Part shown: one piece after another, positions 11,456 through 24,883 of the stretch
Numbering within the stretch: the stretch's first letter is position 1
Layout: each line of letters begins with the position of its first letter
Assembly: GCA_914767715.1 (NCBI GenBank)
Contig: OU612065.1
Span: 40,238,001 to 40,302,000 of the forward strand
DNA from: Membranipora membranacea
Taxonomy: Eukaryota; Bryozoa; Gymnolaemata; Cheilostomatida; Membraniporidae
Reading direction: 5' to 3'
Length of the DNA stretch: 64,000 nucleotides
Translations under genes and position numbers: made by a program
The notes under the pieces: generated by a model
The model's database searches: none
Seen by the model: only the letters and a program-made list of their open reading frames with translations
What the model was told of the DNA's origin: nothing

Positions 11456-12863
11456 TGATCGGGGGAATAGACTATGCTAAAATGTTGTTGGGATCTCTAA
11501 TCCCAAAATAGAATAGTGTTTTCTCCAAAATCTTCAGAAATGACAACAGCTTTAACAATTTACATGTTTTTTTCCATAATTGCTGGACATATATATGGTC
11601 AGTTCAGGACCATCCATACTGAAGGTCTAACTGTGTGTTGGTTTTACCACAAAAACAGTAAAAAGATCCGCACCACTACCCACTTGAATGAAATAGTCAG
11701 CAACAGCAGGCAATGGTGTAGGATTACTAACTGCACACAAAACACCTGAGATTAAAAGGCTTGTCAATAAGAGCAGCCAGCAATGACCTGGTGTGAAACA
11801 AATCGATGTTCCTCGTCACATGTTGCCATTTTGTTGCTTTTGACATTGATTCATCAGTAATTTGATTTTTCAGCCACAATTTGAGCCTCAAAGTAGAGAG
11901 AGTGTTGGAGTATTATATCTCTAGTGGAGCACAATATGGTCTCTGGCAAGTAAGCAATCTATTTCATCAGGCAGAGTGCTTGAAACGTTCTCAGTATTGT
12001 AGACAAAACAAGAAGACTATGAGTGAGGTAAGGCAGCAAGGCAAGCTGGAGCAATTAAAGAAAGTAAAGAGCACCTTTTCAACTTCATGCTTTAGATAGA
12101 AAGCAACATTCCAAGCCTACCTGTCCTCTAAAACTTCATGGGTAAGACATCATGATTTTAAACGCACGTCTCGATCCTGTATTATAGCGACTCAAATTAT
12201 GTGGCATTACTGCATTCAGTGAATTTGTTTGATTTAGTAAAACGAGAAAATCTCTCCATTTTCAGGTGTCTGGTAATCAACTCTCTTGCATGCTAGGATC
12301 CTATCTTCTCAATCAAAAGAAGGCGGCTATTGTTTGAGATTGTTCTGTATAAACAGAGCAGTGCACCACAATGCATATGAATCTTAATGATCTAACTAAA
12401 AAACATGCTGGTTATCAAAGGTTAGCTCTACCTTATAAACTAATCACATGTTTTAGACATAGTTCAGCTTATGATTGTACTTTTATCAAGTAGATCTTCC
12501 TGGATAAAGTAACTGATTGCACAATATGGCAGCAGCATGTGCATAATGTATGCATTTGCAGTCTTAACAAGCATTGACAATGATGGTTGGAAAACAATTG
12601 AGTAAGACACTGGAGTTGCCAAACAATGGAAATGCTTGTGATCAAAGAGAAATATTTGTGAGTCATCGATATTTGTATTTCAGAACAACAAACATAAAAT
12701 TATCAATTTTTAATAAGGAAAAATGAAATTTGACAATTTCTTTTTCAGTATATCAATACTGCAAGTTAACTGTTTGGTGTTAACATCTTATTTAGCATGT
12801 TTTCTAAATTAATTTTAACACAAACAACATCAACGAGCATTTGATGATATTAGTTGTTAGTAC
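11456..12863. other. Non-coding downstream region of MACPF gene 1
   Basis: AT-rich sequence 3' of the minus-strand MACPF gene. It is matched throughout by 21500-22971 in copy 2. Small frames at 11516-11749, 11881-12099 and 12469-12666 show no recognisable motif and are disrupted in copy 2. Polyadenylation signal candidates (AATAAA on the minus strand) may lie just left of 12864, but none was fixed. Confidence 0.4.
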
Positions 12864-14807
12864 CTAGAATAAGCCCGTACCTCCACCCATACCGCCCATC
12901 ATTCCCCCTCCTCTTCCTCTTCCCATGCCTCCTCCCATGCCTCCTCCCATACCTCCTGATGATGACCCTCCTGATGATGTCCCTCCTGATGACACACCTG
13001 ATGATGCAGCTCCTGATGACGTGCCTCCTAATGAAGCATCTCCTACTGTGCCTCCACCATTACTAGCAGGAGATGAACCTCCTCCATTACTCGTTTGTAG
13101 AGAAAGACCAGAATTATGTACTCCATGTCTTAATTTGGACATTGATGACGGACCTTCAAGGGGAGATCCAAGAGACTTTACGGCGTTGCCAGTACCATGC
13201 GGCCAGGCTTGAGAGAAAGTTATGCCAACAGATGGAATGGTACAATTGTTTTGACCCCCATGATTTCTCAACCAATTGCAATACCCGTTTGTGTTTTCAG
13301 TAATTTTGCGTTTGATCATGCTTGCATGCCCTTCATCCATGAAATCTTCAATAGCAGGAAATTTTGAAGGATCAAAGAGGTCCTGAATCGGGGCAAGTTC
13401 ATACTCCACAGGTAGAGGGTCTTCAGATGCCTCACTTGCCCAAGTATCTGCACTACCATCAGAAGGAGGGAGGGCACCCATAGAAAATGTTTGAGAATCA
13501 GTATTCTCAGCAAATTTTTTAGCAGCTTTTTCCTTTTCTTTGGACATACCAGCACTACCCCCAACACTGAACAGGCCTGAGTAACTAGCCTGTACCTCAA
13601 CACTGAAACTCTCACTGCTCAACTTTTCATAGTTTGATGCTGACATGGTATATATGTATGTGAATCTAGCTCCATAAACCAGCTTAGTAGAATAATGCGT
13701 ACCAAACTCATTGATAAGTTTGTAAATTGTATCCTCACTGATCGTGTTGGTTGCCTCGATCTCCTTTTCTATTTCAGTTATCAGCTGTTTAAAGTCATCA
13801 CTAAAAGCTGGTTTGTCATAAAGACCCATGTAGGCATCATAAAATCTACAAGATGCCGAAGATTCAACTTTCTTGGTGTTTGACTGAGAAAATGATTGAC
13901 TTTCTGCATTGAAGTCGACACTAGCAGAGAACTCCACTCCCCATCCACCGCCTTCAACTGAAGCGAAAGTGTTAAGGGTTTCCCTTAGTTGAGCCGAACT
14001 CTCAATTACCGTTGATCTGAAGGAGACTTGGCAGGCGAGTTCTTTGTCAGCTTCCATTCCATGTGGAATCATGTACCTGGAAACAGATGTAAGAAAAAAA
14101 CATTAGCCATGAAAATCCATTAACACCATCACAAAGGGGTTTATCAGATTGCCAGCAATCATTTAATAATGTCACATTATTGATGGTCTTAAAACCACAG
14201 ATGCTCACACAAATGTTTGAGAAGTTCCCTAATGTTTAGATTTCACTGAGAGTAGTGAGGTGAAGTCTATAGTGATTAAAGATGATGGAGAAATTGATAA
14301 GACATTGAAGCTGTTGCTCCAAACTTGAACTTTATGCTGCACCATAGTTACATTTCTAATGTACTCACATGCAATCCCCACTCCTTGTGTCAGCTCTGCC
14401 ATAGTCAGCTACAAATATGTTTCTGGTAAAGCCAGGATCTCTTCCATTAGCGAGGGGATAACCTTTGAGCACATTGTAACCCTTCAGACTGTATCCAATA
14501 TTAGAGAAATGTCCATAAGCCTCTCCGTTGCAGTTGACGGCATGTCTTTTAGTTCCTGGGAAACACATCAAAGCGTTGATAAGAATCGGTTTTTTACGCA
14601 GTTGGTTTTATCAAGTTTAGATGCGAGGATTTTCAGTTTTGGTAGAATCAAACTAAAACATACTACTGTCTCAATTCTGAGAACACATGCGATTCAAAAT
14701 TTTAAATAAAATCAAGTCGTAAGGTTTTTATTATACTTTTACTTACTTGGGTTGGCAGCAGTTGACACAGCAAGTACTAACAATATAATTAGCAGCACCT
14801 TCGACAT
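12864..14807 (-). CDS. Secreted MACPF-domain protein, copy 1
   Basis: Three coding exons: 14807-14747, 14555-14369 and 14076-12864, joined at GT-AG sites in matching phase (61+187+1213 nt), giving 486 residues. Residues 1-18 form a signal peptide (Lys at position 3, then a Leu/Ile/Val core). The MACPF signature lies near residues 205-222 with G-T-H-Y at 208-211, after a G-G-G-W-G segment near 125. After about residue 365 the protein ends in an unusual Ser/Gly-rich then Met/Gly-rich tail of about 75 residues. MACPF proteins oligomerise into membrane pores and serve in defence, venom or development; the role here is unknown. A non-coding 5' exon and TATA box lie upstream. The gene has a shorter-tailed duplicate at 22972-24601. 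No disabling change is seen in this copy. Confidence 0.88.
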
Positions 14808-15087
14808 TGTCTCACGAGTTCTGCACACACTGCAACAAAAGTTGATTATATTTGTCAAACTCGACATTGTATTACGCCGCTTAATAGAAATACATAACTT
14901 ATTTTGGTATGTTAAATGGTAATTTTTTGATTAGCTTGTCTATGCCCACAGCTCCATGTTCATGCTCTGATTTCCTCAATATTTTAAACCACCAATAAAG
15001 CTTGTGTAGACAAATGATGGTTGATGGTATCTGTTAACAGAAAAAAAGGTGTCCTAGTGTGTGGCACACAAAAGGTTTTGAACTTAC

Positions 15088-15135
15088 CTCTAATCTTGGT
15101 GACAGTGGTTGTGAGAGTATTGAGATTGTGAATGT
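15088..15135 (-). promoter_or_regulatory. 5'UTR exon and intron donor of MACPF gene 1
   Basis: Read on the minus strand, a short non-coding stretch below the TATA box ends at 15088 with a GTAAGT donor (15087-15082). A matching acceptor (TTTTGTTGCAG) lies about 24 bases before the start codon at 14807, so the first intron sits in the 5' leader. The transcription start near 15135 is inferred from TATA spacing. Confidence 0.6.
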
Positions 15136-15156
15136 CTGTTACTGAAGACTATACCT

Positions 15157-15165
15157 CTTTTTATA
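15157..15165 (-). promoter_or_regulatory. TATA box of MACPF gene 1
   Basis: TATAAAAAG on the minus strand, preceded by GGG, about 30 bases upstream of the inferred leader exon. It is conserved exactly in copy 2 (24953-24961). Confidence 0.65.
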
Positions 15166-15867
15166 CCCTTGGAGCAGACTACCAGCATCCTCCACTTTCT
15201 CTCTTTGTGACAGGCGTAATATGTCATACTGGGTTCAGCAGCACTCCAGGTTTCAACTTGCAGACAAAGATATGTCTAACTCACACCTTTAGTTTGCTAA
15301 GCCAAATAAGAGCTGAATCATTGGTCCTAAACAATGACTGGCTGTATAGCCCCGAGAGACAAATTGTATTCCAGACATTGTGCCGATCTGCCAACTTTCA
15401 CTCCTGAATTATGACGATCACTCAAAACCACTTATGGAGTGAGAAGTTAGCCTCATTTCAATCATCCGCATGCAATGTCAAATAAGATAAGATATATTTA
15501 TTATCCTCACGTAAAACACTGATATATTATTGTCTTCAATCGGAATTGCTTACGAAGTTAAATTTTTGCCACCAAGCATAAAATTTCAATGAATAATTTT
15601 TTAATTCAGCATAATAATGGTGTTTTCAAAAAATTATTTTCTGTCTGTTTTGTAGTTCACCTACAATAGTGACAAAACTGAAATTCTTATTTCATTCAAT
15701 GTATTCATACTGACTCCTTTATAACAGGGTGATAAGTGAGCAATAGAATATTAAAAATGATGTTCGATGGCTTGGTCGGCAAAATGTAAGAAAGGGTAAA
15801 AGATTATAGGCTAGTTTACTGAGAGCACTTCCATCTCAAAAAAATGATGAACTACTTACAAGTTTAG

Positions 15868-16040
15868 GAGTCAGGAGTTGTCTGACGGCTAAGGGTAAGG
15901 ACTTGTGATTTTAAGATACAGGTTCGATTCCCGGGACTGTCAAGCCTTCATCCTAACCAGGTCTGTTCGGATCGTGACCACAAATACAGGAGGTCCACTG
16001 TGTGCTTGCACACGAGCGACCTGCGCTCAAGGGGGTCAAA
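15868..16040 (+). mobile_element. tRNA-derived SINE, copy 1
   Basis: A pol III B-box GGTTCGATTCC at about 15921 follows a tRNA-like A-box region (GACGGCTAAGGGTAAGG) at about 15883. A body that includes a purine-rich end follows. The copy-2 equivalent (25668-25825) lacks 13 bases of the body. The anticodon arm is not foldable, so this is a SINE rather than a tRNA gene. Confidence 0.5.
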
Positions 16041-17872
16041 AAGTATGTCTTTGTCTGTCAAAAATAATTATGGTAATAAGTCTACATAACAGGTTTTGTA
16101 TGCCCTAAGACCTTGTAAGTAAAACTTAATGATAAGAACTGCTTCCTCAGCGAGGTGTATTGGAGGGTTGTATTGCATGAGATAAGTCGGAAAAGTGCCA
16201 ACTCAATACTTTATTTACAATTGGTTGAAATGAGATGTTTTAAACAGATAAAATTCAGGAGAATCAACAGTTCTAAGTCAAAAAGAATAGTCAAGATTTC
16301 ATCACCATTGAAACATCACACCATTTTGTAATTCATTTGATCAACTTCTTTGCTTCAATTGTTTGCTTGGTGATTTTACTTTCCCCATCGACTTTGAATT
16401 TCAAATAAAGGAACACAGTGACAATATATATTCTTCAGTGAAATATTTCTTATTTGTTACCCTGTTTGAACATATTTACTTATCACAGAGTAAAGATATA
16501 CAGAGGAGACAATTCAATGATAGCTATAGTGCCTGTGGTATTTGTTTCATTGGGGGAAAAGCGTGCACAGCTGGATGTTAAAAACTCATTGTCACTATAC
16601 GTTACGATGGGATTTTTCTTGCAAACATACCAACCTATTATGGGTCATAATTCATTCTGTATTTAATTCTGAAGACTGATTTTAAATGTATATCCCTACT
16701 CTGTGGTGGTATATCAGTAGTATATACGATGCACTTGGAACCCCTTTAAGCAGGCTTTTTTGCCTGTTTTCGGCTAAAATCGCCTGTTTTACGGCTAAAA
16801 CCCCCCCCCTCCCCGTAAGTCATAGGGCTTGAACCGGATTAGTTTCTAATGAATGATTACTATGCAGACAATAAGCTTTTGAACAATATAATATCAGATC
16901 TTCAATCAAGTGTTTTGTCATACAACTTTATTTTTAATATCAATGAAACTATGTACATAAAAAACGATTGTATCAGTCCTGCAAGCATTATCAATCTTCT
17001 TTACTGTAGAACATTCACAGTATGTCTGAATAATTACGGTAATACATGTTCAGACATGTTTGATCCTGTTCCATTCTGCCAAGGCATGTTCGTCATAAGG
17101 CAACTTGTCAACATGTTTTTTGTGATTGCTGGAGCTGCAGCGAGCAAGTCCCTGGTTAGAAGCTCAATCACTGAGAATATTAAAAGCAAAAGAATGTAAT
17201 TAGCGTAGTGTTTCCGCTTTAGTCTATCAATCCATAGTACTGATAAACTTGAATCATGTGAGTTTCTGCGGACACTGTTCTCATGGGAAGACTGCAGATG
17301 ACGACTCTTTTCACTATTTTTGTTTGGAATTTGACATTGAGACTGATCTTTGTTGCGTAGCATTCCCTTAACTAAGGTCTCATGTGTTCCCTGGACATCC
17401 ATCTGGTTGGGTAGAGGGATGTGATGTTAACGATCATACTGATTGAGTGAACTCGAAGTTAAACATGTTATCTAGGCATTGCTTTAATCATATTGCAAGA
17501 CACAAAAGAGGAAAGTTAAACATGACCATGGCCCCACCTTGATATATTTCTTGAGATTCGTTATCAAACAGGATGAATACCAGACAGAATTACTGTACTG
17601 GAGGAATGGCAAAAAACCGTCAAAAAAATTTTCTGCGGTGATAGCTCAACCAGAGAAAATGTTTTCATTACAATCTCTGAGGGTTAGTCGCTACCATGAT
17701 AAAATCATATACAGGGATCTTAGTATTACTAGAATTTTCGAGAGATCTAAACCAACGCTTCCAACTACATACAAATAACAATGCTTGATCCATGGAAAAG
17801 AAGCTAGGGTGGTGAAAGTTGCCGACGTGTTTGAACGTGGCAAAAATGAGATGACAGAGTCAGTATTCTTTA
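16041..17872. other. Right part of duplication copy 1, no clear gene
   Basis: Matched by 25826-27440 in copy 2 apart from an extra block of about 215 bp here (about 16195-16410). A pyrimidine/purine patch near 16745-16815 repeats CGCCTGTTTT and CGGCTAAAA. Frames at 16849-17199 (plus) and 17034-17402 (minus) overlap each other, and both are cut by a one-base deletion in copy 2. Neither shows a known motif. Confidence 0.5.
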
Positions 17873-19437
17873 AGCCTTCACAGAGATAAATATGGGGGTG
17901 AAATGAACCTGATTTGAGGGACAAGTCAGTGCAGGTTAAAACTCTGTTGAATGGAGTGTTTATTTTGCGCTCAATGCTGTTTGAATGAGTGTAACATTGG
18001 GTTTCTTGCATGCAGCGTGAAATCACAGCGAAAGTTGCTCTCAGCTCTGTGAATGCGCAAATTAAGTGTAAACCTCCATCTGAGCACCTCATCAATACTA
18101 AGGAATCAGTTTGAGGATATAAATTTTGAATAACATACGATTCATTTATTTAATTGCATGCCCAAGGCAGCTTCAAGAAAATCATGATTTGCCTTGTCTA
18201 TATTTCTTTCAAGGATATCACAATAACACAAAACTGACAGTATATACTAGTTAAATCAAAAATGATATAAAACAGAGTGCTGACACGCAATAAAAAACAG
18301 ATGGATCTCAATCCGTAACTTGCAAATTATCCCTGCACACCATATCTCAAGCAGATAAAATCCCCACTAAATTGTGATTTTACCACACTCACAGGGAGTT
18401 CATACAATAAGTCAGAATGTGATACTTTGCAGGTATTGTCTGTAATATAATCCACCTCATGTGCATGATAATGGCTATTGAAATCACACTGATATACTTG
18501 ACATGCAAACTCTACATTTTCCGCACCAGTGGTGAAGCTGACCACCTTGCCAAACAGAGGTTGGCCAAAGTCAGGGCACATGCCAACTACAACTGTGTCG
18601 CCAGAGACGTACTTAGTTCCATTTATTGTCACACCATTCCCTTTGCCTAGCACCTTGACTTGCTGGCTTGCACTCCGATCTTTGGGTTGGGAAAACTGCT
18701 GCTGTTGATATTTGTTCGCAATTGTCATAGGAAGATCCCTGAAGTTGTCTATAAGGAATGAGAATACGCAGTTGTTAAGAATGGGGGAGAAAATGGACAT
18801 GGCATAATGGTCTATGTTGTGATGAAAAATGTGATCTTTCTTCCAATATATATCTATAGTTGTCTTACCATGGCATTTGAAACTGATCGAACTGACAACT
18901 CACAATAAAATATAGCGAGTCATGGTATATTTTAAACAAACTGGCGGTCCACAAAATGTGGTGTGCCTGTGAATTTCCAGACATTAGAGAAGGCAACCAT
19001 TAATCAGTTTGTACATGTTTGTACAAATATGATACTTTTTGAGGCAACAGCAGCAAGGTGTGTTTGAGGGTATGGGGAATCTGAAATAAAGGTCATAACA
19101 ATGAAAGTACAATGAGGCAAATGTGTTGTAAAGAGGTATCAGACTAAACAACAGATAAAAGTTTTCTAGCACCCCCCCCCCCTTAACAACCACCTGAGGC
19201 CGCGATCAAATTCCCCAACACCATATTTTCTATCCCCCATTTGGCTCATAATGAGCAGTGGATCGATTATTTCACCAACCTCATGCTCTTGTTGAGTTTA
19301 GTTTATTTATCATGGCAACTGCACTGTAAAAACTAAAGGTACTATAAGGGTACAAGAAAGGTACAATTTTATACAGGGTACATTATAGTGGCGTAGAGGG
19401 TACCTGGACGGTACATGTCATCTTGATAGGTGAAGAT
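17873..19437. other. Unduplicated spacer between the two copies
   Basis: Unique sequence separating the duplication copies. It contains the 18327-18748 exon remnant and a short stretch near 19320-19430 where GGTAC-type words recur (GGTACTATAAGGGTACAAG and similar). No other gene was recognised. Confidence 0.5.
18327..18748 (-). pseudogene. 3' exon of a transposon-associated gene family
   Basis: A minus-strand exon begins after a CTCATTCCTTATAG acceptor at 18749 and stays open to its stop at 18327. The encoded segment has a G-D-T-V-V-V-G, P-L-F-G-K-V-V-S-F and H-Y-H-A-H-E-V order. It resembles the C-terminal part of transposon-linked proteins that recur in cnidarian and fish genomes; this is from family memory. 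No upstream exon was found, so it is probably a fragment. It lies in the unduplicated spacer between the two MACPF segments. Confidence 0.45.
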
Positions 19438-21310
19438 AGGTTCACTATGTTTTCCGATTTCAATAATCTGTCTTCACTTTCAATAATGGCTCATTCGGCA
19501 AACCCCATGCGGTAATCTCAGCATATATCATATATGCCCCAAACTGATGCTGAACAACATTCTATATTAAAATGATCGGGTAATAGGGTAATAGGGTAAG
19601 CATTGAACAGTCAAGAATGACCATTAGCATACTTTCTATTCTAGATCTTTGAGATAAGCCTGGGATCGATGGTAAGAGAGCTTGCTGTTTAGTAAGAAGC
19701 TGCCAAAACTGAACTGGCACTAATCGTCCATTGGCAGTGACACTTTGACCTTAGCCAATTGGCCGAGAAGGGAAGCGAAGCAATGGGAAGAGAGCTTGGA
19801 TAACTCAAGAATGACCATTAGCATACTTTCTCTTTTAGATCTTTGACATAAGCTCGGGATCAATGGTAAGAAAGCTTGGATAACTCTGCTCTGACAATAG
19901 TTAATTTTCAATGTTTTGCTTGTCTGTGAATTTGCCAAACTATCCAGCCAAACTTGCTGCTGCTGAAACATTTTCCATTTGCGTGGCGGAAAAGGGCCAT
20001 CCTAGTATCACAAAAATCTCCCAAATGCAATATGTATATATATGAATATATACTATATATATAATAGGCGGTAATACGGTTACTGGATCATCATTTTGGT
20101 GTTAATCTTAAACAGGGGAGATAACATACTCTAGACCATACATGACTAACTTTTTTTCGGACTCGGAATTTTTTTGATTTGGAGCATACCAATTGGCCGC
20201 ACCACTTTTTGGGCAAACATGAGATACAGAATGGGGATTATCCAAGCCTGTTTCCATTGGTTTCAAAGTGGTTGGGCCAGGCAAGGAGGGTGCCTTCAGG
20301 TGGAGGGGTATGGGGCTTCTCCCAGAAAATTTGATTGAAAATAGATGCAGCTTTAGGCATTCCAGCTCTCTTTGGGAAGAAAATTAACAATAAGCTGGCC
20401 ACAGGAATCTTTGAGTAACATTAGAATTTGAGGGACATCATATTATCATATCTGATCCCTTCCGTGATTGATACTTTAAGTTAAAGTGTCTAGGAAAGCG
20501 AAAAACATCCAGTGTTCATATCAAAGCTTTGCCATTGCAATGAACAAAAAAGGTAAAATTTTTTGCACAAGGACAGGGGAGATAACATACTGTAGACCCT
20601 TCTAGACCCTGGATTTTCGCACTTTAAATTAGGATACATGATTCAATAATGTCCTTGTGCGAAAAAAGTTACTTTTTTCTTTCTTATAATGTAACATATT
20701 ATTCTTTAGTGTTGTGTCTCATTGATATGAGTATATTGGGGGAATGCTTGCGAGTTGGATAGTATGAGATGTTAAAAGGGAACAGTGAGCTGATAGAATT
20801 GCTACTTTTATTCTCGATCCCAATATCACAACTGACAATAGTTAGGGGAACATTACATTATAAGGATTCTCATAGTGATGCACAGCATCAAAAGGAAACA
20901 TTATTAACATACCAGGGAAATTAATTGCTCGTTAATTTTAACTAACACAATATACTTATAGATCAATCATAACGGTCCCCGGACATTCCTCTGGTAATGA
21001 AACCTTAATTAAAATGTCAATATCCAGATATAACAGTAGTTGTACATGTTAAATTTCAGCAGAATCTGTTTATTTTTTAGTACATATTACTAAGGTCATT
21101 CTGTAAAGTGAGAGCGTATTATTTGTACTCCCTGTGAAGACTGAACTTTGGTGTACACATATCTCTGGTGTGCTGACATAACAACCTCAATGGACAGATT
21201 TCCCTGTTCATTGAGCGGCTGCTCCATACAAAAACCTTCTCTCTGTGACCTACATTTTCATAGTATTGTAAGCAAAAGCCGTTAAAAAACCTTAGAATAT
21301 CTTCAGGTTG

Positions 21311-21499
21311 CTACATAACAATGGGAATCGTACCCCTACGTTTAAGGATGGGATAATTCCCCACCTGATACCATAACGCCATATCGAGGCCATGGCTATC
21401 CAGTAAGAAGCCTGTCATGTCTATCTCCGTTGCTGGGGGAGAGGGGAGGGGGACAGAGGCTTTTTGCTTCAAACTGTTGACAAGAGAGATGCACCTCAT
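21311..21499 (-). CDS. Small hypothetical ORF, copy 2
   Basis: Duplicate of the 62-codon frame at 11267-11455 with three residue differences. No recognisable domain. It may simply be open by chance. Confidence 0.2.
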   Translation of the reverse strand: MRCISLVNSLKQKASVPLPSPPATEIDMTGFLLDSHGLDMALWYQVGNYPILKRRGTIPIVM

Positions 21500-22971
21500 A
21501 GATCGGGGGAGTAGACTATGCTAAAATGTTGTTGGGATCTCTAATCCCAAAATAGAATAGTGTTTTCTCCAAAATCTTCAGAAATGACAACATCTTTAAC
21601 AATTTACATGTTTTTTTCCATAATTGCTGGACATATATAATATGGTCAGTTCAGGACCATCCATACTGAAGGTCTAACTGTGTGTTGGTTTTACCACAAA
21701 AACAGTAAAAAGATCCGCACCACTACCTACTTGAATGAAGTAGTCAGCAACAGCAGGCAATGGTGTAGGATTACTAACTGCACACAAAACACCTGAGATT
21801 AAAAGGCTTGTCAATAAGAGCAGCCAGCAATGAGCTGTTGTGAAACAATTCGATGTTCCTCGTCACATGTTGCCATTTTGTTGCTTTTGACATCGATTCA
21901 TCTGTAATTTGATTTTTCAGCCACAATTTGAGCCTCAAAGTAGAGAGAGTGTTGGAGTATTATATCTCTGGTATAGCACATTATGGTCTCTGACAAGTAA
22001 GCAATCTATTTCATCAGCCAGAGTGCTTGAAACGTTCTCGAAATTGTAGACAGAACAACAAGACTATGACTGAGGTAAGGCAACAAGGTAAGGCAGCAAG
22101 GTAAGGCAGCAAGGCAAGCTGGAGCGATTAAAGAAAGTAAAGAGCACCTTTTCAACTTCATGCTTTAGATAGAAAGCAACATTCTAAGCCTACCTGTCCT
22201 CTAAAACTTCCTGGGTAAGACATCATGATTTTAAACGCACTTCTTGATCCTGTATTATAGCGACTCAAATTATGTGGCATTACTGCATTCATTGAATTTG
22301 TTTGATTTAGTAAAACGAGAAAATCTCTCCATTTTCAGGTGTCTGGTAATCAACTCTCTTGCATGCTAAGATCCTATCTTTTCAATCGAAAGTAGGCGGC
22401 TATTGTTTGAGATTGTTCTGTATAAACAGGGCAGTGCACAACAATGCATATGAATCTTAATGATCTAACTAAAAAATATGCTGGTTATCAAAGGTTAGCT
22501 CTACCTTATAAACTAATCACATGTTTTAGACATAGTTCAGCTTATGATTGTACTTTTACCAAGTAGATCTTTCTGGATAAAGTAACTGATTACACAATAT
22601 GGCAGCAGCATGTGCATAATGTATGCATTTGCAGTCTTAACAAGCATTGACCATGATGGTTGGAAAACAATTGAGTAAGACACTGGAGTTGCCAAACAAT
22701 GGAAATGCTTGTGATCAAAGAGAAATATTTGTGAGTCATCGATATTTGTATTTCAGAACAACAAACATAAAATTATCAATTTTTAATAAGGAAAAATGAA
22801 ATTTGACAATTTCTTTTTCAGTATATCAATACTGCAAATTAACTGTTTGGTGTTTACATCTTATTTAGCATGTTTTCTAAATTAATTTTAACACAAACAA
22901 CATCAACGAGCATTTGATGATATTAGTTGTTAGTACCTAGAATATGCCCGTACCTCGACCCATACCGCCCA

Positions 22972-24601
22972 TCATTCCCCTTCTATTCCTCCTCCCATGC
23001 CTCCTCCAACAGATGGAATGGTACAATTGTTTTGACCCCCATGATTTCTCAACCAATTGCAATACCCGTTTTTGTTTTCAGTAATTTTGCGTTTGATCAA
23101 GCTTGCATGCCCTTCATCCATGAAATCTTCAATAGCAGGAAATTTCGAAGGATCGAACAGGTCCTGAATCGGGGCAAGTTCATACTCCATAGGTAGAGGG
23201 TCTTCAGATGCCTCACTTGCCCAGGTAACTGCACTACCATCAGAAGGAGGGAGGGCACCCATAGGAAATGTTTGAGAATCAGTATTCTCAGCAAATTTTT
23301 TAGCAGCACTTTCTTTTTCTTTGGACATACCAGCACTACCCCCAACACTGAACAGGCCTGAGTAACTAGCCTGTACCTCAACACTGAAACTCTCACTGCT
23401 CAACTTTTCATAGTTTGATGCTGACATGGTATACATGTATGTGAATCTAGCTCCATAAACCAGCTTAGTAGAATAATGCGTACCAAACTCATTGATAAGT
23501 TTGTAAATTGTATCCTCACTAATCGTGTTGGTTGCCTTGATCTCCTTTTCTATTTCAGTTATCAGCTGTTTAAAGTCATCACTAAAAGCTGGTTTGTCAT
23601 AAAGACCCATGTAGGCATCATAAACTCTACAAGATGCCGAAGATTCAACTTTCTTGGTGTTTGACTGAGAGAATGATTGACTTTCTGCATTGAAGTCGAC
23701 ACTAGCAGAGAACTCCATTCCCCATCCACCGCCTTCAACTGAAGCGAAAGTGTTAAGGGTTTCCCTTAGTTGAGCCGAACTCTCAATTACCGTTGATTTG
23801 AAGGAGACTTGGCAGTTGACGAGCTCTTTGTCAGCTTCCATTCCATGTGGAATCATGTACCTGGAAACAGATGTAAGAAAACAACTTTAGCCATGAAAAT
23901 CGATTATGATTAACACCATCACAAAGGGGTTTATCAGATTGCCAGCAATCATTTAATAATGTCACAAATGTCTTAAAACCACAGATGCTCACACAAATGT
24001 TTGAGAAGTTCCCTAATGTTTAGATTTCACTGAGAGTAGTGAGGTGAAGTCTATAGTGATTAAAGATGATGGAGAAATTGATAAGACATTGAAGCTGTTG
24101 CTCCAAACTTGAACTTTATGCTGCACCATAGTTACATTTCTAATGTACTCACATGCAATCCCCACTCCTTGTGTCAGCTCTGCCATAGTCAGCTACAAAT
24201 ATGTTTCTGGTAAAGCCAGGATCTCTTCCATTAGCGAGGGGATAACCTTTGAGCACATTGTACCCCTTCAGACTGTATCCAATGTTAGAGAAATATCCAT
24301 CAGCCTCTCCGTTGCAGTTGACGGCATGTCTTTTAGTTCCTGGGAAACACATCAAAGCGTTGATAAGAATCAGTTTTTACGCAGTTGGTTTTATCAAGTT
24401 TAGATGCGAGGATTTTCAGTTTTGGTAGAATCAAACTAAAACATACTACTGTCTCAATTCTGAGAACACATGAGATTCAAAAATTTAATTTAAATTTAAA
24501 CAAAATCAAGTCGTAAGGTTTTTATTATACTTTTACTTACGTAGGTTGGCAGCAGTTGACACAGCAAGTACTAACAATATAATTAGCAGCATCTTCGACA
24601 T
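22972..24601 (-). CDS. Secreted MACPF-domain protein, copy 2 (short tail)
   Basis: Same three-exon structure as copy 1: 24601-24541, 24339-24153 and 23860-22972 (61+187+889 nt), giving 378 residues. The signal peptide and the MACPF signature with G-T-H-Y are intact. After the T-I-P-S-V-G segment (near residue 366), the Ser-rich linker present in copy 1 is deleted. The Gly/Met tail then runs into a frameshift and stops after about 10 residues. Exon 1 ends in a different base from copy 1 (C instead of A), yet the split codon still encodes Arg. By hand count over the shared exon-3 region there are about 12 replacement and 7 silent changes between copies, suggesting weak constraint. Whether it is a functional short form or a decaying duplicate is open. 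Confidence 0.8.
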
Positions 24602-24883
24602 TCTCTCACGAGTTCTGCACACACTGCAACAAAAGTTGATTATATTTGTCAAACTCGACATTCTATTACTCCGCTTAATAGAAATACATATCTTATTTTA
24701 GAATGTTAATAATGGTAGTTTTTTGATAAGTTTGTATATGCCCACAGCTCCATATTCATGCTCTGATTTCCTCAATATTTTAAACCACCAATAACGCTTG
24801 TGTAGACAAATGATGGTTGATGGTATCTGTTAACAGAAAAAAGGGTGTCCTAGTGTGTGGCACACAAAAGCTTTTGAACTTAC

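Larger units (their letters stand above)
6981..17872. repeat. Segmental duplication, copy 1
   Basis: From AGGTTCACTATG at 6981 to GTATTCTTTAA near 17872 the sequence repeats at 19438-27440, in the same order and orientation. It carries one MACPF gene with its promoter. Differences from copy 2 are a 2.4-kb TIR transposon at 7145-9553 present only here, an extra block of about 215 bp at about 16195-16410, and scattered substitutions and small indels. Both breakpoints are abrupt, and the intervening 17,873-19,437 is not duplicated. Confidence 0.9.

Noticed and set aside
16849-17402. Overlapping opposite-strand frames of 116 and 122 codons, one with a hydrophobic segment
   Set aside because: The same one-base deletion in duplication copy 2 cuts both, they overlap on opposite strands, and neither has a known motif or splice context.
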